A stretch of 64,000 nucleotides of DNA from CAWEFA01 sp963851385 (GCA_963851385.1 CAWKPE010000021.1:124001-188000), one strand, 5' to 3'; shown: positions 34,174 to 44,911, counted from the stretch's first letter. Translations and numbers: made by a program. Notes: generated by a model from the sequence alone, not told the origin.

Positions 34174-36504
34174 TTGATGAAACAATATCTCAAAGTTGAT
34201 CCATGGTGCATCATTGAAGAAGGTTTTGATCCAAAAAATGTCAAAGCTTCGGAAAGTATTTTTAGTCTTGGTAATGGCAAGATGGGACAGCGGGCTAATT
34301 TCGAAGAACAATATTCCGGATTCACTTTGCAGGGAAATTACTTTGCAGGTATTTTTTATCCGGATAAAACCAAAGTTGGTTGGTGGAAAAATGGATATCC
34401 TGAATATTTTGGTAAAATGATTAATGCTGTAAACTGGATAGGCATTGATATTTTTGTTGATAATGAACCATTGAATTTGGCAAAATGCAAAGTTAGCCAG
34501 TTTAAGCGGGAGTTAAATATGCATGAAGGAACACTTAATCGTTCATTCTATGCTGAATTAAGCTCCGGTAAATCAATTTTCGTGCAAACCAAACGCTTTA
34601 TCAGTATTGCGAATACAAAAACTGCAGCTATTTCTTATAATGTGTCTCCTGTTAATTTCAATGGTACTTTAACTTTTGTTCCGTACATCGACGGTGATAT
34701 TATGAACAGTGATTCGAATTATAAAGAAAAATTCTGGGTAGAAGTTGAAAAAACATCGCATGAGGGAATGTCATTGCTTCAGTCCAAGACTAAGAAACTT
34801 GATTTTCAAGTTTGTTCTGGTATGAAAAATGTTTTTTACAATGGAAAAAAGAAACTAAATATTAATGCTGAAATTATATCAAAAGAAAAGTATATAGCCG
34901 AAAAATATGTTATCAGCGCAAAACAGAATGAAAATATAACTCTTTTTAAATATGTCTCGAACGTCACTTCTCTTGATTTTGAAATTGAAGTGATGAAAAA
35001 TGAAGTTCTGGAAACTTTAGAAATTATTGAGAAAGAAGGCTTTGACAACCTATATAAATCGCACAAAAAAGCCTGGGAACAAAAATGGGAAAAATGTGAC
35101 ATTCTTATTGAAGGTGATGACAGTGCGCAACAAGGAATTCGTTTTAATATTTTCCAGCTTAATCAGACTTATACGGGTGATGATGAGCGATTAAATATAG
35201 GACCAAAAGGATTTACCGGTGAGAAATATGGCGGAAGCACATATTGGGACACTGAAGCATTTTGTTTGCCTTTTTATTTAAACACTGCTGATCAAAAAGT
35301 TGCCAGAAATTTACTTTTGTATCGTTACCGTCACTTGCCAAAGGCAATTGAAAACGCGATAAAACTTGGATATACAGGTGGTGCTGCTTTATATCCTATG
35401 GTTACAATGAACGGTGAGGAATGTCATAATGAATGGGAAATTACTTTTGAAGAAATTCATCGCAATGGAGCTATTGCATATGCCATCTACAATTATATTA
35501 AACATACTGATGATGAAGAATATTTAGCCAAATATGGTCTTGAAGTTTTAATAGCATTATCGCGTTTTTGGAGCCAGCGCGCAACTTTTTCTGAAATAAA
35601 ACAGAAGTATGTAATTTAGGCGTTACAGGTCCGAATGAATATGAAAATAATGTTAATAATAACTGGTATACAAACTTTATAGCTTCCTGGACTTTAAAAT
35701 ATACCCTTGAAGTTATGGAAATTGTTAAAGAAAAATATTTGAATGATTATAATAGAATACTAGATAAAGTAAAATTTAAATTAGACTGATGAAACAAGCA
35801 AATGGAAAGAAGTTGCAGAAAAAATGTTTTTCCAGAAAATTGAGGGTACAAATATTTATCTTCAGCAGGAAGGATATCTGGATAAAGAACAAATTAATGC
35901 AAATGATATTCCTGCAAAAGAACGTCCTATAAATCAGCATTGGTCATGGGATAGAATACTTCGCTCGGTATTTATTAAGCAGGCTGATGTTTTACAAGGC
36001 ATGTATTTCTTTATAAATGATTTTCCTGTTAAAGTAATCCGGGAAAATTTCGATTTTTATGAACCTAAAACAGTACATGAATCATCCCTATCGCCATGCA
36101 TACATAGTGTAATGGCTTCGCATATCGGCGAAATAGATAAAGCTTATGAGCTCTATTTACGCACTTCCAGGCTTGATTTGGATGATTACAATAACGAAGT
36201 TGACGAAGGCTTACATATTACCTCAATGGCCGGAACATGGCTTTCAATTGTTGAAGGATTTGCCCGTAAAAGAATTATCAATGGAATACTTAGTTTTGAT
36301 CCTTTGATACCTCCGAAATGGAGCAGCTATTCTTTTAAAATTCAATATCAGGGTCACATAATGGAAATTATTGTGCAAAAAGATGAAGTAAAAATCTGGA
36401 ACCATCACGATATACCAATTAATATTTTACTCTTTGGATCGCCTTTTACAATAGGACCTAAAAATGTACTGCGATATCAAAAAAATAAAAAAGTAACATT
36501 GTAA
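34174..36504 (+). pseudogene. GH65 maltose phosphorylase-like enzyme with two frameshifts
   Basis: The whole span (about 776 codons) matches GH65 in size: N-terminal beta-sandwich (SIFSLGNGKMGQRANFEE), GGSTYWDTEAFCLPFYL, then the catalytic region, and a C-terminal domain. The frame stops at 35617 because one T is missing. The next frame carries LGVTGPNEYENN, where Glu at 35637-35639 aligns with the GH65 general acid (Glu487 of Lactobacillus brevis maltose phosphorylase), and continues to about 35787. A compensating extra base then returns to the first frame (DETSKWKEVAEKM). As written, no product contains the catalytic Glu. Operon context argues for a functional gene and a consensus error, but loss of function is possible. 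Confidence 0.85.
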
Positions 36505-36709
36505 TTAGTGTAGATCAATTTTAGTGAGGGTATTAAAAACAGATTTCACTTAAAGTACGCTAAGTTTTTAAGTATGAACTCAAAGACTTTAATAATCTAT
36601 TTTCATTTTATGGACTCTGCATGAAAAATTTTCAATCTTAAATTTTATAACAACTTCATTATTAATTAAAAAATCTTCTTATTAAAGGGAAACTTTATAT
36701 CAATAAAAA

Positions 36710-38575
36710 ATGTTCAATAACTATATAAAAAACTTAACTTTAATTTGTTTAATATATTTTGTCATGAATATTGGTATTTCTGGAAATATTATTGTTGATA
36801 GGATTGAACCTATGAACTGGTGGGTGGGGATGAAGAACAATGAGCTTCAGTTGATGTTGCATGGTAAAAATATATCAAACACTAAGGTGAATATAGAATA
36901 TCCTGGCGTCAAACTTACAAGTATTGAAAAATCTGATAATCCAAATTACCTTTTTGTAAATTTAAAAATCGGACCTGAGACAAAGGCAGGACAAATAAAT
37001 ATTTCATTGTCAAAATCTGGAGGAATTGATACAATTATTAAATATCCATTGCTTTCACGTCCAACAGATAAAATTAGGCAACAGGGATTTTCTTCAGGTG
37101 ATGCAATTTATTTGATTACTCCTGATCGATTTGCCAATGGTGATACTTCTAATGATAATGTAAGAGGCTATCCGGATAAGGCCAACCGGAAAAAAACTAA
37201 TTCCAGGCACGGCGGAGATATTAAAGGAATTATAAATCATTTGGATTATATTGAAAAACTTGGTTTTACTGCTATATGGATTAATCCTCTTTTAGAGAAT
37301 AATATGCCAAGCTACTCATATCATGGCTATTCTGTCACTGATTTTTATAAAATAGATCCTCGCTTTGGAAACAATGACGATTATATTACTCTTGCACAAA
37401 AATGCCATGAGAGAGGGTTAAAACTGATAATGGACGTTGTGCTAAATCACTGCGGAAGTAAACATTGGTGGGCCGATGATTTACCTTCAACTGACTGGTA
37501 TCACAATTTTGGCACTTATTTCAGTACGAATTACAGGGCTTCTACTTTAATTGATCCTCACGCTTCCTATTTCGACAAAAATGAATTCAACAATGGCTGG
37601 TTTGATTTATCAATGCCGGATTTGAATCAACAAAATATATTTCTTGCAAAATATTTAATTCAAAATACTATCTGGTGGATTGAATCCTCTGGAATAGATG
37701 GAATAAGGCTTGATACCCAGCCGTACTCCGACATGCAGTTTTTGGTTGACTGGATGCAGGCAATTAATAAAGAATATCCTGAATTTACAGTTGTTGGTGA
37801 AGCATGGTTTCAGCACGAAGCTTTTACTGCCTGCTATCAAAAAAGTAATAAGCCTCTTTCGGGTTATCGTTCAGAAATATCATGTGTTACAGATTTCCCA
37901 CTTTGTTTTGCTTTGCAAACTGCTGTTAACGAAAAAGAAGGTTGGAGCGAAGGAATGCCAAAGATATATCATGTATTAGCACAGGATTTTTTGTACGGCA
38001 ATCCAATGAACAACCTAATTTTCCTTGATAATCATGATTTATCTAGAATTTTCGAATACTTGAGAGGTGATTTTAGAAAATTCAAAATGTTGATGGGAAT
38101 ACTTGCGACAATGCGCGGAATTCCTCAGTTATATTATGGAACAGAAGTTCTGCTTCAGGGTGACAAATCCAAAGGTGACGGATTTATTCGTAAAGATATG
38201 CCGGGTGGTTGGCCGGGAGATCACAAAAATACTTTTACAGGAGAGAACCTGAATAATGAGCAGAATCAAGCTCTTTATTATACCCGAGCACTTTTTAACT
38301 GGAGAAAAAATAATGAGATAATCGCTAATGGGGCATTGAAGCAATTCCTGCCAAATGATGGATTGTATGTATATGCCAGGTACAATGAAAAAGGAACTAT
38401 ATTGGTTTTGGTTAATAATAATGAAAGGCATTTAGTAAAATTCAATAGTAAGAGATATGCAGAGGTTTTACACAGTACAACTTCGGCAAGTGAAATTATC
38501 ACGCATGATAAGATTATTCTGGATTCTTTGCAAGTTTCGCCAAAAACAACAGTAATACTTGAATTGGATAAATAA
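36710..38575 (+). CDS. GH13 cyclomaltodextrinase/neopullulanase (SusA-like)
   Basis: 621 aa. Signal peptide at 1-25 and an N-terminal E-set domain (IEPMNWWVGMKNNELQLMLHG) of the cyclomaltodextrinase N type. In the GH13 barrel: DVVLNHCG, GIDGIRLDTQPYSD (nucleophile Asp), VVGEAW (acid Glu) and FLDNHDLSR (third Asp). It probably hydrolyses imported maltodextrins or pullulan fragments in the periplasm, as SusA does. It follows GH65 by about 200 bases and may have its own promoter. Complete and with all catalytic residues. Confidence 0.9.
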   Translation: MFNNYIKNLTLICLIYFVMNIGISGNIIVDRIEPMNWWVGMKNNELQLMLHGKNISNTKVNIEYPGVKLTSIEKSDNPNYLFVNLKIGPETKAGQINISLSKSGGIDTIIKYPLLSRPTDKIRQQGFSSGDAIYLITPDRFANGDTSNDNVRGYPDKANRKKTNSRHGGDIKGIINHLDYIEKLGFTAIWINPLLENNMPSYSYHGYSVTDFYKIDPRFGNNDDYITLAQKCHERGLKLIMDVVLNHCGSKHWWADDLPSTDWYHNFGTYFSTNYRASTLIDPHASYFDKNEFNNGWFDLSMPDLNQQNIFLAKYLIQNTIWWIESSGIDGIRLDTQPYSDMQFLVDWMQAINKEYPEFTVVGEAWFQHEAFTACYQKSNKPLSGYRSEISCVTDFPLCFALQTAVNEKEGWSEGMPKIYHVLAQDFLYGNPMNNLIFLDNHDLSRIFEYLRGDFRKFKMLMGILATMRGIPQLYYGTEVLLQGDKSKGDGFIRKDMPGGWPGDHKNTFTGENLNNEQNQALYYTRALFNWRKNNEIIANGALKQFLPNDGLYVYARYNEKGTILVLVNNNERHLVKFNSKRYAEVLHSTTSASEIITHDKIILDSLQVSPKTTVILELDK

Positions 38576-38618
38576 TTTTTCTGATTAATTAATTTTTATC
38601 AAAATAATTTTAATATGA

Positions 38619-38710
38619 AACCCACATGTTAAACAAGTTTAACACAAAGTCCGGATGAATAAAATCTCAACAGAGCTAATATTAAGTACTGAAAATGAGA
38701 CATGTGGGTT
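38619..38710. repeat. 11-bp perfect inverted repeat in the leader of the next gene
   Basis: AACCCACATGT (38619-38629) and ACATGTGGGTT (38700-38710) enclose 70 bases upstream of the lipoprotein amylase gene. They could form a long hairpin in the 5' untranslated region. Confidence 0.6.
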
Positions 38711-38742
38711 CCATCCGACCTTTGAAATTTAATTTTATACGG

Positions 38743-40116
38743 ATGAAACATATACTAATTCCAATCGCTACAATAGTTTTAATAGTGATATGCATATTGG
38801 TTTTTGCATGTACTAAGAAAAAACAAATAATACTTGCACCTCCAAGCCAGGTGCAACATATTGAATGGAGCAGGAATGCAGTTATTTATGAGGCAAATAT
38901 TCGCCAATTTTCACCGGAAGGTACATTTAATGCATTTGCAAAAGATTTACCCAGGCTTAAGGCTCTGGGGATTGACATCATTTGGGTAATGCCAATAAAT
39001 CCTATTGGTGAAGTAAAACGTAAAGGGAAATTAGGAAGTTATTATTCTGTTAAAGATTATAAAGCAATTAATCTCGAATTTGGCACTTTAGAAGATTTCA
39101 AAAATTTAGTAAATGATGTCCACAAACTAGGCATGCATATAATTATTGATTGGGTTCCAAACCATTCATCATGGGATAACGTTATGTTTAAAGAACATCC
39201 TGAATATTATTTGAAAGATACACTTGGAAGATTTACTTCACCTTTTGACTGGACCGATGTAGTTCGTTTCAATTATAAAAATCCCGGGATGCGCAAATGG
39301 ATGATTGAAACAATGAAATTTTGGTTAACAGAAACAGGTATTGATGGTTTTCGTTGCGATGTCGCTCATATGATTCCAGTGGATTTCTGGGATTCATGCC
39401 GCATGGAACTTGATAAGGTAAAACCAATTTTTTTTCTTGCTGAAGCAGATCAACCAGCACTTCATGTCAAAGCTTATGACATGAGTTATGACTGGAAATT
39501 TCATCATATTATGAACCAGATTGCCAAAGGAAAGAAAACTGCGAATGCCATTGAAAAACATTTTGCCTGGGTTGATTCAATATATCCATCCGGTTCAATA
39601 TTGATGCAATTTATTTCCAATCATGATGAAAATTCATGGAATGGAACTGAGTTTGAAAGATTAGACGGCGGTGCACAAACTTTTGCGGTACTTGCTGCAA
39701 CTGTTCCAGGCATGTTACTTATTTACAACGGACAGGAAGCAGCTTTTAACAAAAGACTTAGATTTTTCGATAAGGATACTATAAATTGGGGTAATTATAT
39801 TTATTCTGATTTTTATAAAAAATTAATTGAATTAAAAAAACAAAACCAGGCTCTCTGGAATGGTCTTGACGGTGGTTCATTTCAACGTATGGCAACTACA
39901 GACAATAAATCTGTTTATGCTTTTGCAAGATCAAAAGAAAATAATAAAATAGCCGTCATCCTGAACCTTACAAATAAAAAGCGAACAATTGCAATTATGA
40001 GTGATATTGCAGATAGTATTTATGTTGACGCTTTTAGCAGTAAAGAAATTACTATAAAGAAGTATTTAAAACTTGTACTCGATCCCTGGCAATTCATGGT
40101 TTTAGTTAAGAAATAA
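38743..40116 (+). CDS. GH13 alpha-amylase-family lipoprotein
   Basis: 457 aa from the ATG at 38743. An upstream in-frame ATG at 38695 gives a charged extension without sense and falls within the inverted-repeat leader. The chosen start yields a proper lipoprotein signal with lipobox LVFAC. Compact GH13 barrel: AVIYEANIRQFS, IDWVPNHSS, GIDGFRCDVAHM (nucleophile Asp), FFLAEAD (Glu) and FISNHDENSW (Asp). No accessory binding domain. Likely an outer- or inner-membrane lipoprotein amylase of the SusG-related role, possibly facing the periplasm. Confidence 0.88.
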   Translation: MKHILIPIATIVLIVICILVFACTKKKQIILAPPSQVQHIEWSRNAVIYEANIRQFSPEGTFNAFAKDLPRLKALGIDIIWVMPINPIGEVKRKGKLGSYYSVKDYKAINLEFGTLEDFKNLVNDVHKLGMHIIIDWVPNHSSWDNVMFKEHPEYYLKDTLGRFTSPFDWTDVVRFNYKNPGMRKWMIETMKFWLTETGIDGFRCDVAHMIPVDFWDSCRMELDKVKPIFFLAEADQPALHVKAYDMSYDWKFHHIMNQIAKGKKTANAIEKHFAWVDSIYPSGSILMQFISNHDENSWNGTEFERLDGGAQTFAVLAATVPGMLLIYNGQEAAFNKRLRFFDKDTINWGNYIYSDFYKKLIELKKQNQALWNGLDGGSFQRMATTDNKSVYAFARSKENNKIAVILNLTNKKRTIAIMSDIADSIYVDAFSSKEITIKKYLKLVLDPWQFMVLVKK

Positions 40117-40126
40117 CATAAAAAAA

Positions 40127-40154
40127 GCCTGCAAAACTATAGGTATTTGCAAGC
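40127..40154. terminator. bidirectional terminator-like hairpin
   Basis: GCCTGCAAA (40127-40135) pairs with TTTGCAAGC (40146-40154) except one position, preceded by an A-run and followed by TTTC. It lies between the convergent lipoprotein amylase and T9SS amylase genes. Confidence 0.55.
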
Positions 40155-40213
40155 TTTCAAGAAAAGAAATTAACTAACTAAAACAACTTTTAAAAATAAA
40201 CCAGAGTGCAACG

Positions 40214-43200
40214 TTATTCGATTTTCATAATATTTTTTCTCCAAATGTTACTGCCTGAATGAGCTGTAAGAATATAAATTCCGTCACTTAGATTATTTAA
40301 TAGTATAGAATTATTAGAACTTACGAAGGTCTTCATTATCAATTGGCCAACAGTATTTGAAATTTCAACGCTTACATTTTTAATCCCGGCATCATCAAAC
40401 ATTAATGTTAGCCTGTCAATAAAGGGATTTGGATAAACAGACATCTTATTTAAATTCACTTTGCCTATTCCGACAGCAAAATCTACAGATGAGTATTGAG
40501 GTATTCCACGGGTCAAATACCCAGTCTGGGCAACAGGAGTAACTTCAAAAAATACATACATTCCATGATCATCATCAGTTAATGTATATTGCTTACTTGT
40601 TGCACCAGTTATTTCAGTTTTGTCACTACCAATTGCAGAAGAACATCTGTACCATTTAAATTCGCTTGTACCTTCAGCATCACCGTTCAAATCAAAATAG
40701 TCATAGCTGGCAGAAAGAGTACTACCTGATTGGATATTACCGGCAATTGTAACATTTCGTGCTTCAGGAGCTGCAATAATATTTGGCTTAGCAAGTTTAA
40801 CGGAAGTATAAATCCGGTATTCACTAATATCCAAATTAATTAATTGATGAACATCGGTAACTGTCAGGCTATCTCCTGAAAAATAGTCATACCACATTCC
40901 TGTTTTACTAAATGAAGCATCTATTTTTTGTTTATTAACACTGAAATTTCCGATAATTCTAACATCCATAGACGGATTATTAATTGCAATAATTTTTAAG
41001 GAGTCGCCCACATTTAAAGTAAAATCACTACTTTGGAAGGCTGGGTCATTCTCTTTTAGTTTAATCAGTTCTTTGTACACACTGTAAAGCCTGTACCTGT
41101 TAGGATTGCTATAATAATCCCATCTTATGGGTTTAAGTCCGGTTCTGTCATTATTATAATTGATTGAATAATCATAACCCAGTTCACCGAATTGCCACAT
41201 CATCTTTGGTCCCGGAATGGTAAACAAAAATGCAGTAGCTAATTCGGCGCGTACCAGGGAGAGAACTAAATTGTCCTTTATATAATAATTCGGGTTTCCA
41301 ATGTTTCCATATGTCAGGTTTTTATACATCATTCTTTCTTCATCGTGGCTTTCCATATAGGTTATCAATCCAGGATTTGCAAACGAACGAGCTTTATATG
41401 AACCCCAGGAAATGTCTTCATCCGTGCTATACCCCATTGATGCCTGAGTATAATTATAATTTAAATTGCCCCATAACATCATTCCATAAGTGTCCAAAAC
41501 TTGTTCTTCATCGTTATCTGCAAAGTGTTCAAGAATTACATACGCTTTATTATTGACTGACCAAACCGTATCAGCAATTGCTTTCAATATTGCAACTCTT
41601 CCTGTATCATAGTTAGCCCACGCAGCATCATTTCCGAGTGTATTTTTTTGAGTGAAACCTTTCGATAAATCGAATCTGAATCCATCTGCTTTATATTGTG
41701 TGAGCCAGAATTTTAAAACCTGCGAAACAAATTTCTTCGTATAAGGACTTTCATGATTGAAGTCATACCCTACATTGTAATCATGTTTAGGTATTGGATT
41801 AAACCAGGGATTATCAGCAGCCGGACGGTTATTTTGCGAATCCCAATACAATTGTACCATCGGGCTTTGCCCGAATGAGTGGTTCAACACTATATCCAAT
41901 ATTACAGCAATTCCTTCTGAATGGCATGTATCAATTAGTTTTTTTAGATCATTAGAAGTTCCATAATATTTATCAGGTGCAAAATAAAAAATCGGATTGT
42001 ATCCCCAGCTTATGTTACCTTCAAATTCCATGACCGGCATCAGTTCAATTGCATTTATTCCTAAGCTTTTAAGATAACCAAGAGAGTCAATTACTCCTTT
42101 ATAACTGTGACTTTGCATAAAATCGCGAACCATTAATTCATAAATTACCAGGTTCTGCTTGGCAGGTGGGGTTGACAAATTATATTTCCAATTATAGGGT
42201 GTTTGGGCTGTTTGTAAAACTGAGACATTACCTGTTGTTTTGCCAATAGGATATGCTTTTAAATCAGGATAAGTAACTGAATCAATAAACTGATCATTTG
42301 AAGGATCCAGTATTTTTTGTGTAAAAGGATCAGCAATTGTTATTGAACCATCAACTATGTATTGATAAGCATATTCTTCACCTTCTTTCAGATTATTCAG
42401 TTGAATCCAAAACCTGCTGGTATCAAAGGTTTGTTTCATTTGATAACTATTATCAAGGTTCCAGTTATTAAAATCACCTATTACAAATGATGATGATTTT
42501 TTTGGAGCCACAAGGCATAAAATCACGGTTGAATCATTTATGTAATTAATACCATCATTTATTCCGGCTGGAAGCTTTACTCTGGTTAATGAATCTCTGA
42601 CAAAATAATAAAAAGAATCAATTACAGTTTCTGTTCCTTTTTTGGCAAGGATTTTTATCCAAAATTTACCTAATATATTTGCAGTTATACTGTCTAATAT
42701 ATTTTTACCAGGTACTTTTAAAATTAAACTATCTTGCAAGAACAATTTAAGTGAATCGGCATTGTTCGATGCAGCCTGGATAATAATTTTTTCTCCAATC
42801 AGTGGCATAAAAGGAACCATAGCAGGTTTAATTATACTTATATGCAAATCAGTATCAATCACATCATAAAAAATGTCACCTCCAGTTGCCGTTCTTCCTG
42901 TTAAAGTATTATCTGAACTTCGGAATACAAAAGCCAGGTTTGTAACTATTTCGTTTGGAAGAATACCATAATAATCAATTATAGAAGGATTAATTTTTAA
43001 TTCGTAAAGGTCAGTTCCAACCCTCGTCATTTTATATTTTTCAGAATTATCTCCCCATACAGGAGCATGCTTCCAATCACCACTATTGGTACTTGCAGAA
43101 GTTAATACTCCCGTGTGCGCATACACATCACCTGTATATCCCATTAATCCTTTACTTCCCTGACTAGCATCAAAGACTACAGTAACCGAATCATCAGTAG

Positions 43201-43294
43201 TAGGGTTTGTAGGATTACAAGTAATAATTTGCGCTTGCGCAGCAAGTGAAATTGACAAAATAATATATATATTTATCAAGTATATTTTGCTCAT
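40214..43294 (-). CDS. T9SS-secreted GH13 amylase/pullulanase-like enzyme
   Basis: 1026 aa. Signal peptide ending near AQAQ. Residues ~20-240 are E-set/CBM-like with a starch-binding-domain flavour (TCNPTNPTTDDSVTVVFDA). A CBM48-like segment (SSFVIGDFNNWNLDN) precedes the GH13 barrel: DIVLNHSFGQSP, ADGFRFDLSKGF (nucleophile), VILEHFAD (Glu) and YMESHDEER (Asp). A domain with WYRCSSAIGSDKTEITGAT follows, then a T9SS type A sorting domain (KMSVYPNPFIDRLTL). It is probably displayed on the surface for the first cut of starch or glycogen. Oriented opposite to LacI/susCD with operator 43459 in the shared upstream region. Confidence 0.9.
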   Translation of the reverse strand: MSKIYLINIYIILSISLAAQAQIITCNPTNPTTDDSVTVVFDASQGSKGLMGYTGDVYAHTGVLTSASTNSGDWKHAPVWGDNSEKYKMTRVGTDLYELKINPSIIDYYGILPNEIVTNLAFVFRSSDNTLTGRTATGGDIFYDVIDTDLHISIIKPAMVPFMPLIGEKIIIQAASNNADSLKLFLQDSLILKVPGKNILDSITANILGKFWIKILAKKGTETVIDSFYYFVRDSLTRVKLPAGINDGINYINDSTVILCLVAPKKSSSFVIGDFNNWNLDNSYQMKQTFDTSRFWIQLNNLKEGEEYAYQYIVDGSITIADPFTQKILDPSNDQFIDSVTYPDLKAYPIGKTTGNVSVLQTAQTPYNWKYNLSTPPAKQNLVIYELMVRDFMQSHSYKGVIDSLGYLKSLGINAIELMPVMEFEGNISWGYNPIFYFAPDKYYGTSNDLKKLIDTCHSEGIAVILDIVLNHSFGQSPMVQLYWDSQNNRPAADNPWFNPIPKHDYNVGYDFNHESPYTKKFVSQVLKFWLTQYKADGFRFDLSKGFTQKNTLGNDAAWANYDTGRVAILKAIADTVWSVNNKAYVILEHFADNDEEQVLDTYGMMLWGNLNYNYTQASMGYSTDEDISWGSYKARSFANPGLITYMESHDEERMMYKNLTYGNIGNPNYYIKDNLVLSLVRAELATAFLFTIPGPKMMWQFGELGYDYSINYNNDRTGLKPIRWDYYSNPNRYRLYSVYKELIKLKENDPAFQSSDFTLNVGDSLKIIAINNPSMDVRIIGNFSVNKQKIDASFSKTGMWYDYFSGDSLTVTDVHQLINLDISEYRIYTSVKLAKPNIIAAPEARNVTIAGNIQSGSTLSASYDYFDLNGDAEGTSEFKWYRCSSAIGSDKTEITGATSKQYTLTDDDHGMYVFFEVTPVAQTGYLTRGIPQYSSVDFAVGIGKVNLNKMSVYPNPFIDRLTLMFDDAGIKNVSVEISNTVGQLIMKTFVSSNNSILLNNLSDGIYILTAHSGSNIWRKNIMKIE

Positions 43295-43458
43295 TTGACT
43301 TAAAGTTTTGTTTGTTTTATGCAGTTTTTAGAAATAAAATAAAATGCTTTTCTAAAAGTCAAGTTAAGAAAAGAAATAAATAATTGATAAATAAATTCTC
43401 GTGAACATTTGATTTTTTTTATATTATATTGTTGAAAACTTAAGGTTGGAAATTGATT

Positions 43459-43468
43459 CAAACGTTTG
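43459..43468. promoter_or_regulatory. LacI-type operator between GH13 and lacI genes
   Basis: CAAACGTTTG, identical to those at 31976 and 44810, here in a TTCAAACGTTTGCA context (the reverse of the first). It sits in the 368-bp divergent region and could control both the T9SS amylase and the regulator gene. The rest of that region holds an imperfect GGATAC...GTATCC inverted repeat near 43542-43585. Confidence 0.8.
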
Positions 43469-43662
43469 CAGAAAAGAACTTAAAAATTTTTCAATGATCT
43501 TATTTTTGCTTATTTTAACTGGGAATTAATTCTGGATACCGGATACAGGAAACCGGAATTAGAATTCTTGTATCCTGTGTCTGGCATCAGATACCATGAA
43601 ATTTGACTTAAATTCATAGTTATTTCGTTCCTTTGTGAAAATTAATCTTACGTCATTTACAA

Positions 43663-44697
43663 ATGAGAACATCTCAAACAACTATTAAAGATATTGCAGC
43701 CCGTTTGGGAATTTCTCCATCAACAGTTTCAAGGGCTTTAAAAGATCATCCTGACATCAGCATTGAAACTAAAAAAGCTGTAAGAGAACTTGCCTTAAAC
43801 CTAAATTATAAGCCAAATGCTATGGCTATCGGATTGCGAAATAGCAAGAGTAATATTATTGGTGTAATAATTCCTGAAATCGTCCATCATTTTTTTTCAA
43901 CTGTAATTAGCGGAATAGAAGATGTTGCTTATGATGCAGGGTACCAGGTTATGGTATGTCAGTCAAACGAATCATATTTGCGTGAAGTTAAAAATACCCA
44001 GGCCTTGCTACTTACCCGTATTGAAGGATTGTTAGTTTCGCTGTCAAAAGAAACTCGTGATTACAGCCACTTTAAAAATCTTCAGAACCTTAACGTTCCT
44101 ATAGTATTCTTTGATCGTTCCTGCGAACAATTGGATACAGACAAAGTAATTGTCGACGATTTCGAAGGAGCTTATAAAGCCGTATCACACCTTATTTCAG
44201 TCGGATGCAAAAGAATTGCCCACCTGGGTACAGAACAGGATTTAATTATTGGACGAAACAGGATGAATGGATATCTGAAAGCGTTGAAAGATCATAATAT
44301 CCCGGTTGATGAAAAACTGATATCTCGTTGTGATACATACCAGGCAGCGCAATTAGTGACGAAGCGAATGATTTATGAATTAAAACCACCGGATGGAATA
44401 TTTGCAGTGAACGATCTGACAGCGATTGGTGCGCTTCAGACTGTCAAGGAATGCAAGTTCAAAGTTCCTGATGATATAGCAATTGCCGGATTTGGTAATG
44501 GTATTTATTCTATGTTTACAGATCCACCACTGACTACTGTTGAGCAAAATGGTTACAAAATGGGCCAGACAGCAATGAATTTGCTTCTTGACAGACTTAT
44601 TAGAAAGGATGATTATCCTTCAATAACAGAAGTACTTGAAACCAGTCTGGTTTTGCGTAAGTCAAGCCTGAAACCAAGCAAACCGCAAGTGATATAA
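43663..44697 (+). CDS. LacI-family transcriptional regulator of the glucan locus
   Basis: 344 aa. The N-terminal helix-turn-helix (TIKDIAARLGISPSTVSRALKDHPDIS, hinge NYKPNAMAIGLRNS) is standard. The periplasmic-binding-protein-like effector domain follows (IIGVIIPEIVHHFFSTVISGIEDVAYDAGYQV, PPDGIFAVNDLTAIGAL, DIAIAGFGNG). It most likely binds the three CAAACGTTTG sites in this locus and responds to maltose or a derivative, as in known Bacteroidota mal loci. 370 bases separate it from susC, which has its own operator. Confidence 0.92.
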   Translation: MRTSQTTIKDIAARLGISPSTVSRALKDHPDISIETKKAVRELALNLNYKPNAMAIGLRNSKSNIIGVIIPEIVHHFFSTVISGIEDVAYDAGYQVMVCQSNESYLREVKNTQALLLTRIEGLLVSLSKETRDYSHFKNLQNLNVPIVFFDRSCEQLDTDKVIVDDFEGAYKAVSHLISVGCKRIAHLGTEQDLIIGRNRMNGYLKALKDHNIPVDEKLISRCDTYQAAQLVTKRMIYELKPPDGIFAVNDLTAIGALQTVKECKFKVPDDIAIAGFGNGIYSMFTDPPLTTVEQNGYKMGQTAMNLLLDRLIRKDDYPSITEVLETSLVLRKSSLKPSKPQVI

Positions 44698-44698
44698 A

Positions 44699-44790
44699 CC
44701 GAAAACCGGAGACCGGAAACCGGAAACCGGAAACCGGAAACTCAATAATTCTCTTTGCTCTTTGTTCTTTGCTCTTTGTTCTTTGTTCTA
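44699..44790. repeat. short tandem repeats downstream of lacI
   Basis: About five copies of a 7-mer (ACCGGAA type) at 44699-44741, followed at 44751-44788 by alternating CTTTGCT/CTTTGTT heptamers. Non-coding low-complexity DNA starting right after the lacI stop codon. Such tracts can change length by slippage. Confidence 0.8.
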
Positions 44791-44809
44791 TATTTCTATA
44801 ATATTTCCT

Positions 44810-44819
44810 CAAACGTTTG
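44810..44819. promoter_or_regulatory. LacI-type operator upstream of susC
   Basis: CAAACGTTTG in a CTCAAACGTTTGAA context, about 93 bases upstream of the susC promoter box. Third copy of the locus operator. Confidence 0.8.
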
Positions 44820-44911
44820 AAATAAGTTAGTCTATTCAATTAACATTCTTAAATCCATCGATTTAGTCTCATTTTTTATTGTTAAAACTGTACTTAGGTT
44901 AAAATTTACAA

